Origin: Phaeobacter sp. CECT 5382
GTDB taxonomy: Bacteria; Pseudomonadota; Alphaproteobacteria; Rhodobacterales; Rhodobacteraceae
Direction of reading: 5' to 3'
DNA: 64,000 bases
Assembly (NCBI RefSeq): GCF_001457775.1
Contig: NZ_CYSG01000003.1
Location: 124,001-188,000 of the forward strand
This document shows, piece after piece, positions 37,582-47,454 of the stretch. Position numbers and translations under genes: made by a program. Position 1 is the stretch's first letter; each line of letters begins with the position of its first letter. The notes beneath the pieces were generated by a model. The model saw only the letters and a program-made list of their open reading frames with translations, was not told where the DNA came from and ran no database searches.

Positions 37582-38646
37582 CTAGGCCAGCATTTTGTCC
37601 CGGTAGCTGGTTTCAATCTCGATCAGGCGCTGCTTGCGCCACAATCCTCCGCCATAGCCGGTCAGACTGCCATCGGCAGACAGGACACGGTGACAGGGAA
37701 TGACCACAGCAATCTGGTTGCTGCCATTGGCCCGCGCCACTGCGCGCGTTGCTGTCGGGCGGCCCATGTCGCGGGCAATCTGCGAATAGCTGCGCGTCTC
37801 TCCAGCCGGGATTTCCAGCAGATAGCGCCAGACATCGCGCTCAAAGGCGGTGCCATGCAGCGCCAGCGGCGTATCAAAACGCGCTGCTGATCCTGCAAAG
37901 TAGCGTGACAGTTCATCGGCGATCCGCTGGGTCGGTGCCGGTCGCCCAAAGCCGATACCGCCGGGCTGTGCTTTTTGCAGACGGATCATCTCGCGCGGCA
38001 GCGCCTTGCGATCAGCGAATTCCAACAAGTGCAGCTGATGCTGGCAGCTGATGGCGATCATCGCCCCTAGTGGGGTGTCGATCCAATCTGCCAGAAGCAG
38101 CGCATCTTTGCGAAAACTTCCCGGCGACATTCCAACAAGGCGAGCAAAGGCGGCCCGAAAGGCCGACGGGCTGTCAAATCCCGCATCAATCTGTGCCGCG
38201 ATCACCGGCTCTCCCGCTGAAAGCGCGGTAAAGCCCTCGCGCAGGCGGCGTTGTCGCGCCATTTCCAGAAAGGTCATGCCAAAATGGCGCTTAAAAGCGC
38301 GCCGCACGGTGGACAGATCATAGCCCAGCTCCACCAGATCCCCTTCGCGCCAGCGGTGTGTCGGACGCGCCTCAAGCGCGTCAATCAAGGGCTGTACCAT
38401 GGGGTCATCGCCCGCAGCGGCCTTGAGCGGCTTGCAGCGTTTGCAGGCACGAAACCCCGCCTCGATGCATTCACCGGGGCTGGCAAAGAACTGGCAGTTT
38501 TCGAACTTGGGATTGCGGGCCGGGCAGCTTAGACGACAGAAAATGCCGGTGGAAGACACGCCAACATAGGCGCGCCCTTCATAAGCCGCATCGCGGCTAC
38601 AGAGCGCTTGGTACAGGGTTTGGGAATCAGGCAGGTCAAACATCAT
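37582..38646 (-). CDS. ada: Ada: methyl-DNA repair protein and transcription activator
   Basis: Accepts methyl groups from DNA phosphotriesters and O6-methylguanine and activates the adaptive response. 354 residues. The N-terminal zinc domain has Cys37, Cys41, Cys68 and Cys71, matching Escherichia coli Cys38/42/69/72, of which the first is the methyl acceptor. An AraC-type HTH follows at about 85-185. The C-terminal methyltransferase has VVIPCHRV with the acceptor Cys near 322. All active residues are intact. No alkB or alkA is adjacent. Confidence 0.95.
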   Translation of the reverse strand: MMFDLPDSQTLYQALCSRDAAYEGRAYVGVSSTGIFCRLSCPARNPKFENCQFFASPGECIEAGFRACKRCKPLKAAAGDDPMVQPLIDALEARPTHRWREGDLVELGYDLSTVRRAFKRHFGMTFLEMARQRRLREGFTALSAGEPVIAAQIDAGFDSPSAFRAAFARLVGMSPGSFRKDALLLADWIDTPLGAMIAISCQHQLHLLEFADRKALPREMIRLQKAQPGGIGFGRPAPTQRIADELSRYFAGSAARFDTPLALHGTAFERDVWRYLLEIPAGETRSYSQIARDMGRPTATRAVARANGSNQIAVVIPCHRVLSADGSLTGYGGGLWRKQRLIEIETSYRDKMLA

Positions 38647-38755
38647 TGCAACAGACTAGCCAATCCAAATGCCCTGGGTCGCCGGTTTCCGGGCGTTAAT
38701 GTCAAAACATCCGCGAGAAACCACGGCCGCCTGCCGTTCTTGACAAGAACCTGGA

Positions 38756-39841
38756 TCATCGTCCTGTTTTTTTATTGCGCTTCTGGACCGCGCGAATGGT
38801 CTTTTGCAGGGCTTTCCCACTGGTTTTACGATCTGCCAGCGAGGCGGTATTGAACCTCTCTTCTGCAGCCAACTTGTTCCAACGCTCCAGCCGGGCCTGT
38901 TGAACCTCTCCACGTTTGATCGCCGCTGAGATCGCGCAGCCTGGCTCGCTTTCATGTTTGCAGTTGCGGAATTTGCACTGGCTTGCCAGCTCTGCCAGAT
39001 CCTCGAACAGATCGGCAATGCCGCTTTCGGCTTCGGCCATCTGCAACTCGCGCATGCCGGGCGTGTCCATCACGGCGCAGCCATTTGGCAAAAAGCGCAT
39101 ATGCCGATAGCGCGTGGTATGGCGCCCCCTGGCATCATCTTCGCGGATTTCGCCGGTCTCGGCGGTCTCCTTGCCAAACAGCGCATTGACCAGAGTAGAT
39201 TTGCCCACCCCTGACGATCCCAGAAAGACCAGCGTCTGACCCGGCTTGCACCAAGGTGCGAGCTGCGCGCGCGCCGCATCACTTTTGGCATTGATCAGCA
39301 GCACAGGCACCCGCGCCGAAATAGTCTTGGCCTGTTCCACATAGGGAGTGGGGTCGTCACAGAGGTCGGGTTTGGTGAGCAGGATTACCGGTTCCACCTC
39401 GGCCTCAAAGGCCAGGGCGATATAGCGTTCGAGCCGGGCGAGGTTGAAATCAAGGTTGCAAGACGTGACGATAAAGCTCGTGTCCGCATTGGCCGCAATC
39501 AGCTGGATACTGCGGTCATGCCCAGGCGCACGGCGTTTGAACAGGCTTTTACGCTCCAGCACCCGGCTGGCGGTGGGCAGCACCCGATTTAGCAGCAGCC
39601 AATCCCCAACAGCCGCCTGCATCTTGGGGGGCAACAGCATATCAATACTCTCACCCTGAACCCGCAGACCGCTGCGATGCGCCTCGACCACGCGCACCGG
39701 AGGTGTTTCTTCCAGGTCGTCATCAATCACCTGTTGGGCAAAGAAGGGCTGCCAGCCAAGCTTTTCCAGCGCGCTCAACTCCTGTTGCGGCGCATCAGAG
39801 CCACCAGCAGGTGACAGAAATTGGGAATAGTCCCGGGTCAT
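38756..39841 (-). CDS. rsgA: Ribosome small subunit-dependent GTPase A
   Basis: A late 30S assembly GTPase. 361 residues. An OB fold comes first, then a circularly permuted GTPase: the G4 motif TKPD (156-159) comes before G1 GSSGVGKST (208-216) and G3 DTPG (259-262). The zinc knuckle uses Cys289, Cys294, His296 and Cys302. The C-terminal tail is strongly basic (QKRNKKTGR), fitting RNA contact. It stands alone between ada and ctpA. Confidence 0.95.
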   Translation of the reverse strand: MTRDYSQFLSPAGGSDAPQQELSALEKLGWQPFFAQQVIDDDLEETPPVRVVEAHRSGLRVQGESIDMLLPPKMQAAVGDWLLLNRVLPTASRVLERKSLFKRRAPGHDRSIQLIAANADTSFIVTSCNLDFNLARLERYIALAFEAEVEPVILLTKPDLCDDPTPYVEQAKTISARVPVLLINAKSDAARAQLAPWCKPGQTLVFLGSSGVGKSTLVNALFGKETAETGEIREDDARGRHTTRYRHMRFLPNGCAVMDTPGMRELQMAEAESGIADLFEDLAELASQCKFRNCKHESEPGCAISAAIKRGEVQQARLERWNKLAAEERFNTASLADRKTSGKALQKTIRAVQKRNKKTGR

Positions 39842-39969
39842 TTTGGCTCTGCTTTCATCAATCCGCCGCCACCGGGCGGCATTTGCGCCCTAAGAAACAC
39901 AAATGACAGCGTGACTAAAGCCCTCTGTGCAGGTGACAGCGCAGCATCCGGCAGGGGTACAAGGCCAAA

Positions 39970-39991
39970 GACCGCCCCTTTCGGAGCGGTC
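39970..39991 (-). terminator. Terminator after ctpA
   Basis: On the minus strand GACCGCTCC-GAAA-GGGGCGGTC forms a nine-pair stem with a stable tetraloop, followed by TTTGGCCTTG. It lies 56 bases beyond the ctpA stop codon. The T run is short. Confidence 0.65.
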
Positions 39992-40046
39992 CTTGTATTG
40001 TTTTGCGGTTTAAACCAGGGAATCCTCCCCTGGAGACCCTGGCCAG

Positions 40047-41384
40047 TTATTGTTTTGGCCCCAGAGCAACCAGACCTTTGAGAATATCGATGGCATAGGC
40101 CAGCTGGTAATCCTGCTCGCGCAGTTCCGCAGCTTTCTCGGCCTTGGTGCGGTCCTCTTCGATCTGGCGGATTTCATCCTCGGTCAGGCTGTCATTGTTG
40201 AGACTGCCGCGCAGGTCCGCCTCAGAGCGGGTACGACGTGCATTGCTCTCTTCTTCGGCCTCGGCTTCAGGTTTGCGACGGGGCTGCTCAACAACGATGT
40301 CTGGCGAAACACCCAGAGCCTGGATCGAGCGGCCCGAGGGTGTGTAATAGCGCGCCGTGGTCAGGCGCATCGCGCCTTCACCGCGCAGTGGCATCACGGT
40401 CTGGACCGAGCCTTTGCCAAAGCTCTTGGTGCCGACAACGATGGCGCGACGATGATCCTGCAGTGCACCAGCCACGATTTCCGACGCCGAGGCCGAACCG
40501 CCATTGATCAGAACAACGATGGGCTTGCCACCGGACAAATCACCGGGAATGGCGTTGAAGCGTTCGCCGTCTTCAGGGTTGCGACCGCGGGTCGAAACGA
40601 TCTCACCACTGTCGAGGAAGCTGTCAGCCACCTTGATCGCCTGCGTCAGCAAACCACCGGGGTTGTTGCGCAGATCCAGCACGATACCGTTCACGTTTTC
40701 CATGCCACCGGCCTCTTCGACCTGCTTTTTCAAGCCGGATTCAAGATTAGGCGTAGTCTGATCGTTGAAGGTGGTGATCCGCAACACAACTGTGTCGCCT
40801 TCGGTGCGAGCACGGACTGCCGTCAGCTTGATCGTGTCGCGAATGATCGAAACGTCAAAGGGCTCGCCCTCGCCTTCGCGCACCACGGTGATCACGATCT
40901 CGGATCCAACCGGACCGCGCATCAAATCCACGGCTTCGTCCAGCGACAGGCCAAGGACGCTTTCGCCATCCACATGGGTGATGAAATCACCCGCTTCCAT
41001 GCCTGCTTCATCTGCCGGGGTGCCATCGATGGGCGAGACAACTTTGACAAAGCCCTCTTCTTGAGTGACCTCGATGCCAAGGCCGCCAAATTCACCACGG
41101 GTCTGCACCCGCATGCTGGCGGCATCATCCGGCGACAGATAGCTGGAATGGGGATCAAGCGAAGCCAGCATGCCGCCGATCGCCGCTTCGATCAGCTCTT
41201 TTTCGTCAACGTCTTCGACGTATTGGGCGCGGATGCGCTCAAAGATGTCCCCAAACAGGTCAAGCTGTTCGTAGACTGTCGTTTCGCGTGCCGTTTCCTG
41301 TGCCAGCAAAGGCCCGGCCACATAGGTTGTTGCAACAATGCCGGCCAGCGTGCCGCCGATAGCGGCCATGGCAAATTTTCTCAT
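40047..41384 (-). CDS. ctpA: S41 family C-terminal processing peptidase
   Basis: A periplasmic serine protease that trims envelope proteins and murein hydrolases. 445 residues. The signal peptide/anchor is at about 3-25 (AMAAIGGTLAGIVATTYVAG), a PDZ domain at about 90-170, and the S41 catalytic region has Ser in GGSASASEIVAGAL and Lys in GTKSFGKGSVQT. The start ATG at 41384 has AAGG before it; an in-frame GTG lies five codons upstream. The gene overlaps the end of envC closely. The gpmI-envC-ctpA order is usual in Rhodobacteraceae, where CtpA and EnvC both act on cell-wall remodelling. Confidence 0.93.
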   Translation of the reverse strand: MRKFAMAAIGGTLAGIVATTYVAGPLLAQETARETTVYEQLDLFGDIFERIRAQYVEDVDEKELIEAAIGGMLASLDPHSSYLSPDDAASMRVQTRGEFGGLGIEVTQEEGFVKVVSPIDGTPADEAGMEAGDFITHVDGESVLGLSLDEAVDLMRGPVGSEIVITVVREGEGEPFDVSIIRDTIKLTAVRARTEGDTVVLRITTFNDQTTPNLESGLKKQVEEAGGMENVNGIVLDLRNNPGGLLTQAIKVADSFLDSGEIVSTRGRNPEDGERFNAIPGDLSGGKPIVVLINGGSASASEIVAGALQDHRRAIVVGTKSFGKGSVQTVMPLRGEGAMRLTTARYYTPSGRSIQALGVSPDIVVEQPRRKPEAEAEEESNARRTRSEADLRGSLNNDSLTEDEIRQIEEDRTKAEKAAELREQDYQLAYAIDILKGLVALGPKQ

Positions 41385-41391
41385 GAGACCT

Positions 41392-42546
41392 TCATCCACC
41401 TTTTCCGGTGTCGAACCATGTTTCAGGATCCACCGGGCTGTTGTCCATTCTGACTTCTATATAGAGCGTTTCTGTTCGGTCTGTGCCACCCCCTTCACCA
41501 CTAAGTGACAAAATGGCACCAGCCTGCGGCGAATTTCCTCCCATCAGGCCGACCGGGGTGCCGCCGGGGATTACTTCACCCGCGTTGCCGTAAACCTCTG
41601 CCAGCCCTGACAGAATAAATAGGGTGTCAGGCTGCGGTTCAAGAATCACCACATTGCCCAGATCCAAGAGTGGACCGCGATAGCGAATTGTCGCCGCCGT
41701 TGGCGAGATCACAAGTGCGCGCGGACGCGCCGCGATCAGCACGCCGGGCCGAGCAATGCCAGCCGCATCGCGCTGGCCAAACCGGCGCAGCATCAGGCCC
41801 TTGACCGGCAGATCGATGTCGCCGCGCAGGGCTGTGACATCCGCTGTGGTGGGGGCAATAGCTCCGCCAGCGATTTCCGCCAGCCCACTGGCAAAGCCCG
41901 AAAGGGTCTCGGTCGAGGCAATCAAAAGAGCGGTACGGATCGGATCAGCTGTAAACCGGCGTGGCAGATCGGTCCGGTCAGAAATTGCTTTTGACAGCGC
42001 AGTGCGCGCCTCCTGCACCCCACTGAGCCCGTCCTGCAAGGTGCCAGAGGCGCTCTGCTGCAACATGCGCAGGGTCTGCACCTCTTCAAGATCCATGCGC
42101 AGAACTTCTGCCCGGGCATAGAGCCCCGGTGTGACCTCAGCCACCATCATCGCAGAGCGTGCAGCCCCCAACGGCCCCGAAGGGTGCAGCATCAAAACCG
42201 GCGGCGCCGAGGTTTCAATGGTCTGCAAGATGCCCAGCAGTTCAGAGACCTCATCTTCGCGGGCGTTGAGCTGCGACAAAAGCAACGTTTCGCGCCGCGC
42301 AACCCGACGCAGGCCTTCGCGCATCGCCCCTAGCCCCGCCTCATAGGCGCGTACCGTCTGGGTCAGGGCCTTGACCCGATCACGCGCGCTTTCTGCGGCC
42401 TCCAGCTGCAGCGTTGCTGCTTCCAACTCCTGAGCTGCGGCGCGCGCAGCCTCGGCGGGTTGTTGCTGGGCCATCAGCTGCAAGGGCGCGAGCGTCAGTG
42501 CCAGCAGCAACGGCAACAGCAACAACCCGGGGGCAGTTCTTATCAT
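41392..42546 (-). CDS. EnvC-like murein hydrolase activator
   Basis: 384 residues. The signal peptide is at 1-26, followed by a long coiled coil (about 28-110) rich in Ala, Glu and Arg, then a C-terminal LytM/M23-like domain from about 250. The zinc-binding HxxxD and HxH motifs of active M23 enzymes are not seen, which is the mark of EnvC-type activators of amidases rather than enzymes. Its start overlaps the gpmI stop by four bases, and ctpA starts just past its end, so the three form one transcript. Confidence 0.87.
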   Translation of the reverse strand: MIRTAPGLLLLPLLLALTLAPLQLMAQQQPAEAARAAAQELEAATLQLEAAESARDRVKALTQTVRAYEAGLGAMREGLRRVARRETLLLSQLNAREDEVSELLGILQTIETSAPPVLMLHPSGPLGAARSAMMVAEVTPGLYARAEVLRMDLEEVQTLRMLQQSASGTLQDGLSGVQEARTALSKAISDRTDLPRRFTADPIRTALLIASTETLSGFASGLAEIAGGAIAPTTADVTALRGDIDLPVKGLMLRRFGQRDAAGIARPGVLIAARPRALVISPTAATIRYRGPLLDLGNVVILEPQPDTLFILSGLAEVYGNAGEVIPGGTPVGLMGGNSPQAGAILSLSGEGGGTDRTETLYIEVRMDNSPVDPETWFDTGKGG

Positions 42547-44060
42547 GAAAGAAGGCTCTCTCCGGTCATCTCGTCGGGTTTGGGCAGATCCATCAAGTCT
42601 AGCAGGGTTGGGGCCAGATCCGCCAGACGGCCATTGCGCAAACTGGCATCTTTGGGGCCACCCACCAGCACCAGCGGCACCAGATTAGTGGTATGAGCCG
42701 TATGTGCGCCACCGGTTTCGGGATCGACCATTAACTCGCAATTGCCGTGGTCCGCAGTAACCAGCATGGCACCGCCGACTTCTTTCAAGGCTGCGACCAC
42801 CTTTGCCAGCCCCTGATCCACCGCTTCGCAGGCTTTGATTGCAGCTTGGATATCGCCGGTATGGCCGACCATGTCGGGGTTGGCGTAATTGGTGACGATC
42901 AGATCATAACCTGCCTTGATGGCGCCGACGAATTCTTCGGTCACTTCCGGCGCGCTCATCTCCGGTTGCAGATCATAGGTCGCAACCTTAGGCGATTTCG
43001 GCATCGCGCGGTCTTCGCCAACCTCAGGCTCTTCTTTGCCACCGTTGAGAAAGAAGGTCACATGCGGGTATTTCTCGGTCTCGGCCAAACGGAACTGGCG
43101 CTTGCCCTGTTTGGCAACCCATTCGCCAAGCGTGTTGACCAGCTGCGCCTTGGGATAGACCGTGGACATATAGGCGTTGTGGCCCTTGGAATATTCCACC
43201 ATGCCCAAAAGGGCCGCCAGTTTGGGGCGTGGGCCGGTGTCGAAATCGGCAAAATCCGGCTCGCCAATGGCACGCAGGATCTCGCGCGCGCGGTCCGCCC
43301 GGAAGTTGAGGCAGAAGAACCCGTCGCCATCACGCACACCCTCGTAGCCGCGAATGACGCTGGCCCCGATGAATTCATCCGTTTCCGACTGGTTATAGGC
43401 ATGGGTCACCGCGTCATGGGCATCCGCCACAGGACGGCCTTCGCCTTTGATCATCGCATCATAGGCCTCGCTCACGCGCTCCCAGCGGTTGTCGCGATCC
43501 ATGGCAAAATAGCGGCCTGTCACTGTTGCCACCTTGGCACCACGCGGCAGCCCTTCTTTCAGCTGTTCAAAATAGCCATAGGCCGATTTGGGTGCCACAT
43601 CCCGACCATCTGTGATGGCATGTAGCCAGACAGGTACGCCGGCATCTGTGATTGCGCGGATCGCCGCCAGAATGTGACTGATATGCCCATGCACGCCCCC
43701 ATCCGAAACCAGCCCCATAAGATGCGCCGCACCGCCGGTTTCTTTGAGCTTGGCGATAAACGCCTGCAGAGTTGCATTCTGCGCAAATGAGCCATCTTCG
43801 ATCGCCAGATCAATCTGCCCCAGATCCATCGCCACCACCCGGCCAGCGCCGATATTGGTATGACCCACCTCGGAATTGCCCATCTGCCCCGTTGGCAGGC
43901 CAACGTCTGGCCCATGGGTAATCAGGCGCGCCTGAGGCCCCGCCGCCATCAAGGCATCAAAGGTTGGCGTATTGGCCAGGTAGGGCGCGTTGGCTTCGCC
44001 GGGTGCCGCACTGCCCCAGCCATCAAGAATGCAAAGGACGACGGGTTTGGGCGTGGACAT
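42543..44060 (-). CDS. gpmI: 2,3-bisphosphoglycerate-independent phosphoglycerate mutase
   Basis: Interconverts 3- and 2-phosphoglycerate in glycolysis and gluconeogenesis using manganese. 505 residues, normal. The metal site begins with Asp14 in LDGWG, and the phospho-acceptor is Ser63 in MGNSEVGH. Further ligands are in NYANPDMVGHTG and TADHGNCE. It is the first gene of the gpmI-envC-ctpA operon. Confidence 0.96.
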   Translation of the reverse strand: MSTPKPVVLCILDGWGSAAPGEANAPYLANTPTFDALMAAGPQARLITHGPDVGLPTGQMGNSEVGHTNIGAGRVVAMDLGQIDLAIEDGSFAQNATLQAFIAKLKETGGAAHLMGLVSDGGVHGHISHILAAIRAITDAGVPVWLHAITDGRDVAPKSAYGYFEQLKEGLPRGAKVATVTGRYFAMDRDNRWERVSEAYDAMIKGEGRPVADAHDAVTHAYNQSETDEFIGASVIRGYEGVRDGDGFFCLNFRADRAREILRAIGEPDFADFDTGPRPKLAALLGMVEYSKGHNAYMSTVYPKAQLVNTLGEWVAKQGKRQFRLAETEKYPHVTFFLNGGKEEPEVGEDRAMPKSPKVATYDLQPEMSAPEVTEEFVGAIKAGYDLIVTNYANPDMVGHTGDIQAAIKACEAVDQGLAKVVAALKEVGGAMLVTADHGNCELMVDPETGGAHTAHTTNLVPLVLVGGPKDASLRNGRLADLAPTLLDLMDLPKPDEMTGESLLS

Positions 44061-44156
44061 GTCAAAGCTCCGGGGCGTGCAATAGTGAAGACGTTGCCAG
44101 CGTTGTAGCGGCTTGATGCACTGGGGTGAACCGCCTTCCTGTCACAGTTGGCGATA

Positions 44157-47123
44157 TCAGTGTTCTCCTGCCGACCTGTTTAGCCCTTTGGACATTGTTT
44201 CAGTTCTCTGGATTTCAGCTCTCTGGGTTTCAGCCCCTGGCGTCAACAGGTGCCGCAGCAGTGCGACCGGATGCGCCTTGAGCGACAGGCGCATGGCGAC
44301 ATAATCCTCGACCACCTCTTCCCCCACAGTCATCTGCGGCAGGTGAGCCTCTGGCTCCTGAATGCTCTCGCCTTCCATTTCGCGCGCAAACAGCGGTAGC
44401 GGTTTCTTGGCGGTGATCGCCTTGGCCGCCCACAGCGCCTCGCGCCGATTGAGACCCAGCGCGGCAAAGGCATCCGCCTCGGCCAGCCGGGTGATCACCG
44501 GCGGGTTCAGGCCCGCACGGCGCCACAGATCCTCGACCTCCATGTAGCCATTACCGCGCGCGGCGGTCAGCCAGCAGGCATCGTCCTCGCTGAGGCCTTT
44601 GATTTGGCGAAACCCCAACCGCAGGGCCAGATCACCCTGGCCGTCCGGCTCCATCACATTGTCCCAGTAGCTGGCATTGATACAGATCGGGCGCACCGTC
44701 ACCCCGTGTTCGCGGGCGTCGCGCACGATCTGGGCCGGGGCGTAAAACCCCATCGGCTGGGAATTCAGCAAGGCGCAGGCAAACAGGCCTGGATGATGGC
44801 ATTTGATCCAGGCCGAAGCATAGACCAGCAACGCAAAACTGGCCGCATGGCTTTCGGGAAACCCGTAGGAGCCAAAGCCTTCGATCTGGGAAAAACAGCG
44901 CTCGGAAAACGCATCATCGTAGCCGTTTCGCTTCATGCCGCGCAAAAACAGGCTGCGGAATTCGCTCACATTGCCATGGTTTTTAAAGGTCGCCAGTGAG
45001 CGCCGCAAACGGTCCGCCTGTTCCGGCGTGAAATCCGCCCCGACCATGGCGATCTGCATTGCCTGCTCCTGAAACAAGGGCACGCCCAGGGTCTTGCGCA
45101 GCACCGCCCCCAGGGCATCGGAAGGGTACTCGACGCTTTCTTCACCATTGCGACGGCGAATATAGGGATGCACCATATCGCCCTGAATGGGACCGGGGCG
45201 CACGATGGCCACCTCGATCACCAGATCATAGAAATTGCGCGGCTTCATCCGTGGCAGAAAGTTCATCTGCGCCCGGCTTTCGACCTGAAACACCCCAAGA
45301 CTATCGGCCCGGCACAGCATGTCGTAAACTGCTGGATCATCAGGCGGCAAAGTGGCCAGATCATAATCCAGTCGGTGATGCTGGCGCATCAGGTCAAAGG
45401 CTTTGCGAATGCAGCTAAGCATACCAAGGCTCAGCACATCCACCTTGAGAATGCCCAGCGTGTCGATATCATCCTTGTCCCAGCAGATCACCGTGCGCCC
45501 CTCCATGCTGGCATTCTCAATCGGCACCAACTCGTCCAGCCGCCCATCGGTGATGATGAAACCGCCCACATGCTGGCTCAGGTGACGCGGAAAGCCGATG
45601 ATCTGCTGCACCAGCTCCAATGTCTGACGCAGACGCCGCGCCGTGGGATCGAGGCCAATTTCGGTCAAACGCTGCGTGGTGCTGCCAGAGCGGTCAAAAC
45701 CGCCCCAAAGCTGCGAGGACAGCGCGCCGATAGTGTCTTCCGACAGGCCCATGGCACGACCCACCTCGCGAATGGCGCGCTTGCCACGATAGTGGATCAC
45801 CGTTGCGCACAGCCCGGCTCGGTGGCGCCCGTAACGCTCATAGATCCACTGGATCACTTCTTCGCGGCGTTCATGCTCAAAATCCACGTCGATATCGGGG
45901 GGCTCATCGCGGGCCTCGCTGACAAAGCGTTCAAACACCATGGTGCCCATCTCGGGGCTAACCGAGGTGACGCCAAGCGCGTAGCAGGTGACCGAATTGG
46001 CAGCCGAGCCGCGGCCCTGACAAAGAATGCCGCGAGACCGGGCAAAATCAACGATGTCATGCACTGTCAGGAAGTAGGGCTCGTACTTCAGCCGGGCAAT
46101 AAGGGCGAGCTCATGCTCCAGCATGGCGCGCACCTTGGGTGGCACCCCGCCTGGATAACGCCAGATCAGCCCAACCTCAGACAGGCGCCGCAGGCGGGCA
46201 GTTGGGCTTTCGCCGTTCAGACCCTCATCCGGGTAGTCATAGCGCAGCTCGTCCAACGAAAAACAGAGCTTTTGCGCCAGGGCTCCGGCCTCTGCGACAG
46301 CCTCTCCGTAGTCCTTGAACAAATGTTTCATCTCAGCTTGGGAGCGCAGACGCTGCTCTCCGTTAGTCAGGGCAGCCCGTCCCAGATCCTCGACCCGGCA
46401 GCGCAGGCGGATGGCGCTCAGCACATCCGCGAGACGGCGCTGGCAGCCGTGATGCATGCGTGGGGCCGCACTGGCCAGAAGCGGCAGTTTCAAGGTCCGC
46501 GCCGCCGTCGCCAGATGGGCGAAACGCGCCCTGTCTCTGCCATCATAACGCGGAGCGATCAGCAGATGCATCCTGCCAGCAAAGCGGCGCGTCAACGCCT
46601 CGATATGTGGGGCCCAACCATGCGCGCCGCCAGGATCCTGCAGCGCCTGTGGCAGCAAGAGCAAGTGGAGACCTTCGGCGTGCTCCAGAAGATCTGCCAA
46701 GCAGAGCTGACATTGCCCCTTTGGCGCCCGCAACCGGCCAGTGGAAATCAGGCGCGCAAGCCGCCCCCATCCCGCGCGATTCTGTGGCAGTGCGATCACC
46801 GCTGGCGCATCCGCCAAAATCAGCCGGGCCGCCGGAATCAGCCGCAGGGTTGCATAAACCGGAAAAGACGGCGGCGGCACTATATGATCAGGGCATGGTG
46901 GGCCAATCGCTGCATTGCGCTGGTCCCAGGCTCGCCGCTCGCGCACCCGGCGGGCAATATCCAGACACTCAGCATGCGCCCGCACGATGCCAGCTACGGA
47001 ATTTTCATCGGCAATGGCAATCGCCTCCAACCCCAGCATCAGAGCACGGTGCACATAATCCTCGGGGTGCGAGCCCCCGGTGAGAAACGTGAAGTTGGAC
47101 AGACAGGAGAATTCGGCAGGCAT
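44157..47123 (-). CDS. dnaE2: Error-prone DNA polymerase DnaE2 (ImuC)
   Basis: The translesion polymerase of the SOS mutasome. 988 residues from the chosen start MPAEFSCLSNFTFL, where the family begins; the 100 open codons upstream cross intergenic DNA. The PHP domain is degenerate, with Ser and ADENS in place of histidine-rich metal motifs, as is common in DnaE2. Polymerase aspartates are intact in PPDIDVDFEHERR near residue 380. A LexA-like site lies just upstream. In related bacteria it forms a cassette with imuA and imuB; here imuB is 31 kb away. Confidence 0.92.
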   Translation of the reverse strand: MPAEFSCLSNFTFLTGGSHPEDYVHRALMLGLEAIAIADENSVAGIVRAHAECLDIARRVRERRAWDQRNAAIGPPCPDHIVPPPSFPVYATLRLIPAARLILADAPAVIALPQNRAGWGRLARLISTGRLRAPKGQCQLCLADLLEHAEGLHLLLLPQALQDPGGAHGWAPHIEALTRRFAGRMHLLIAPRYDGRDRARFAHLATAARTLKLPLLASAAPRMHHGCQRRLADVLSAIRLRCRVEDLGRAALTNGEQRLRSQAEMKHLFKDYGEAVAEAGALAQKLCFSLDELRYDYPDEGLNGESPTARLRRLSEVGLIWRYPGGVPPKVRAMLEHELALIARLKYEPYFLTVHDIVDFARSRGILCQGRGSAANSVTCYALGVTSVSPEMGTMVFERFVSEARDEPPDIDVDFEHERREEVIQWIYERYGRHRAGLCATVIHYRGKRAIREVGRAMGLSEDTIGALSSQLWGGFDRSGSTTQRLTEIGLDPTARRLRQTLELVQQIIGFPRHLSQHVGGFIITDGRLDELVPIENASMEGRTVICWDKDDIDTLGILKVDVLSLGMLSCIRKAFDLMRQHHRLDYDLATLPPDDPAVYDMLCRADSLGVFQVESRAQMNFLPRMKPRNFYDLVIEVAIVRPGPIQGDMVHPYIRRRNGEESVEYPSDALGAVLRKTLGVPLFQEQAMQIAMVGADFTPEQADRLRRSLATFKNHGNVSEFRSLFLRGMKRNGYDDAFSERCFSQIEGFGSYGFPESHAASFALLVYASAWIKCHHPGLFACALLNSQPMGFYAPAQIVRDAREHGVTVRPICINASYWDNVMEPDGQGDLALRLGFRQIKGLSEDDACWLTAARGNGYMEVEDLWRRAGLNPPVITRLAEADAFAALGLNRREALWAAKAITAKKPLPLFAREMEGESIQEPEAHLPQMTVGEEVVEDYVAMRLSLKAHPVALLRHLLTPGAETQRAEIQRTETMSKGLNRSAGEH

Positions 47124-47134
47124 GAGAGTACAGT

Positions 47135-47149
47135 ATTCTTGTTTTGTTC
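47135..47149. promoter_or_regulatory. LexA-box-like site before dnaE2
   Basis: ATTC TTGTTTT GTTC differs at one base from the alphaproteobacterial SOS box GTTC-N7-GTTC. It ends 12 bases before the chosen dnaE2 ATG. If real, it must overlap the promoter, and the messenger leader would be very short or absent. Matching gene function supports it. Confidence 0.6.
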
Positions 47150-47271
47150 TCATGACGAGTCCCATGGCAATTCCCAACGGCTTCTTACGCCTTGCCTTAC
47201 GACCCTGTTTCTGACCTGAGCACAAACCTAGCCGACAACCAGCCCGCGCTTCGGTTAGACAGATACGCCCC

Positions 47272-47354
47272 GCGCAGCACTCCACAGGAGGGCTGCGCGC
47301 CAGGCCCAACGGGTGGATGGCGCATCTTTGATGCACCATCACCGGGCGGGAGCC
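47272..47354 (+). repeat. Dispersed structured repeat, copy 4
   Basis: Hairpin GCGCAGC ... GCTGCGC with a 13-base loop (longer than in the other copies) is followed by GCCAGGCCCAACG. The second hairpin GATGG-c-GCATC-TTT-GATGC-a-CCATC lies within GGT/ACC, and GGGCGGGAGCC closes the element. It lies in the gap between the divergent dnaE2 and DUF1203 genes. The inner stem is the longest of the five copies. Confidence 0.8.
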
Positions 47355-47454
47355 CCCGCTGCAGCTACACCCAAATGCGCATGATTCGGATCGCCCGCTC
47401 AAGGCACTTTGGGCAAATGTCATGGAAGTACGCCAAAATCACAAAGGAAAGCCG

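Noticed and set aside
45168-47219. A 683-codon open frame antisense to dnaE2
   Set aside because: It mirrors dnaE2, whose family motifs are clear. Its own protein is rich in His, Gln and Arg with no known motif, which is the usual shadow of high-GC coding DNA.
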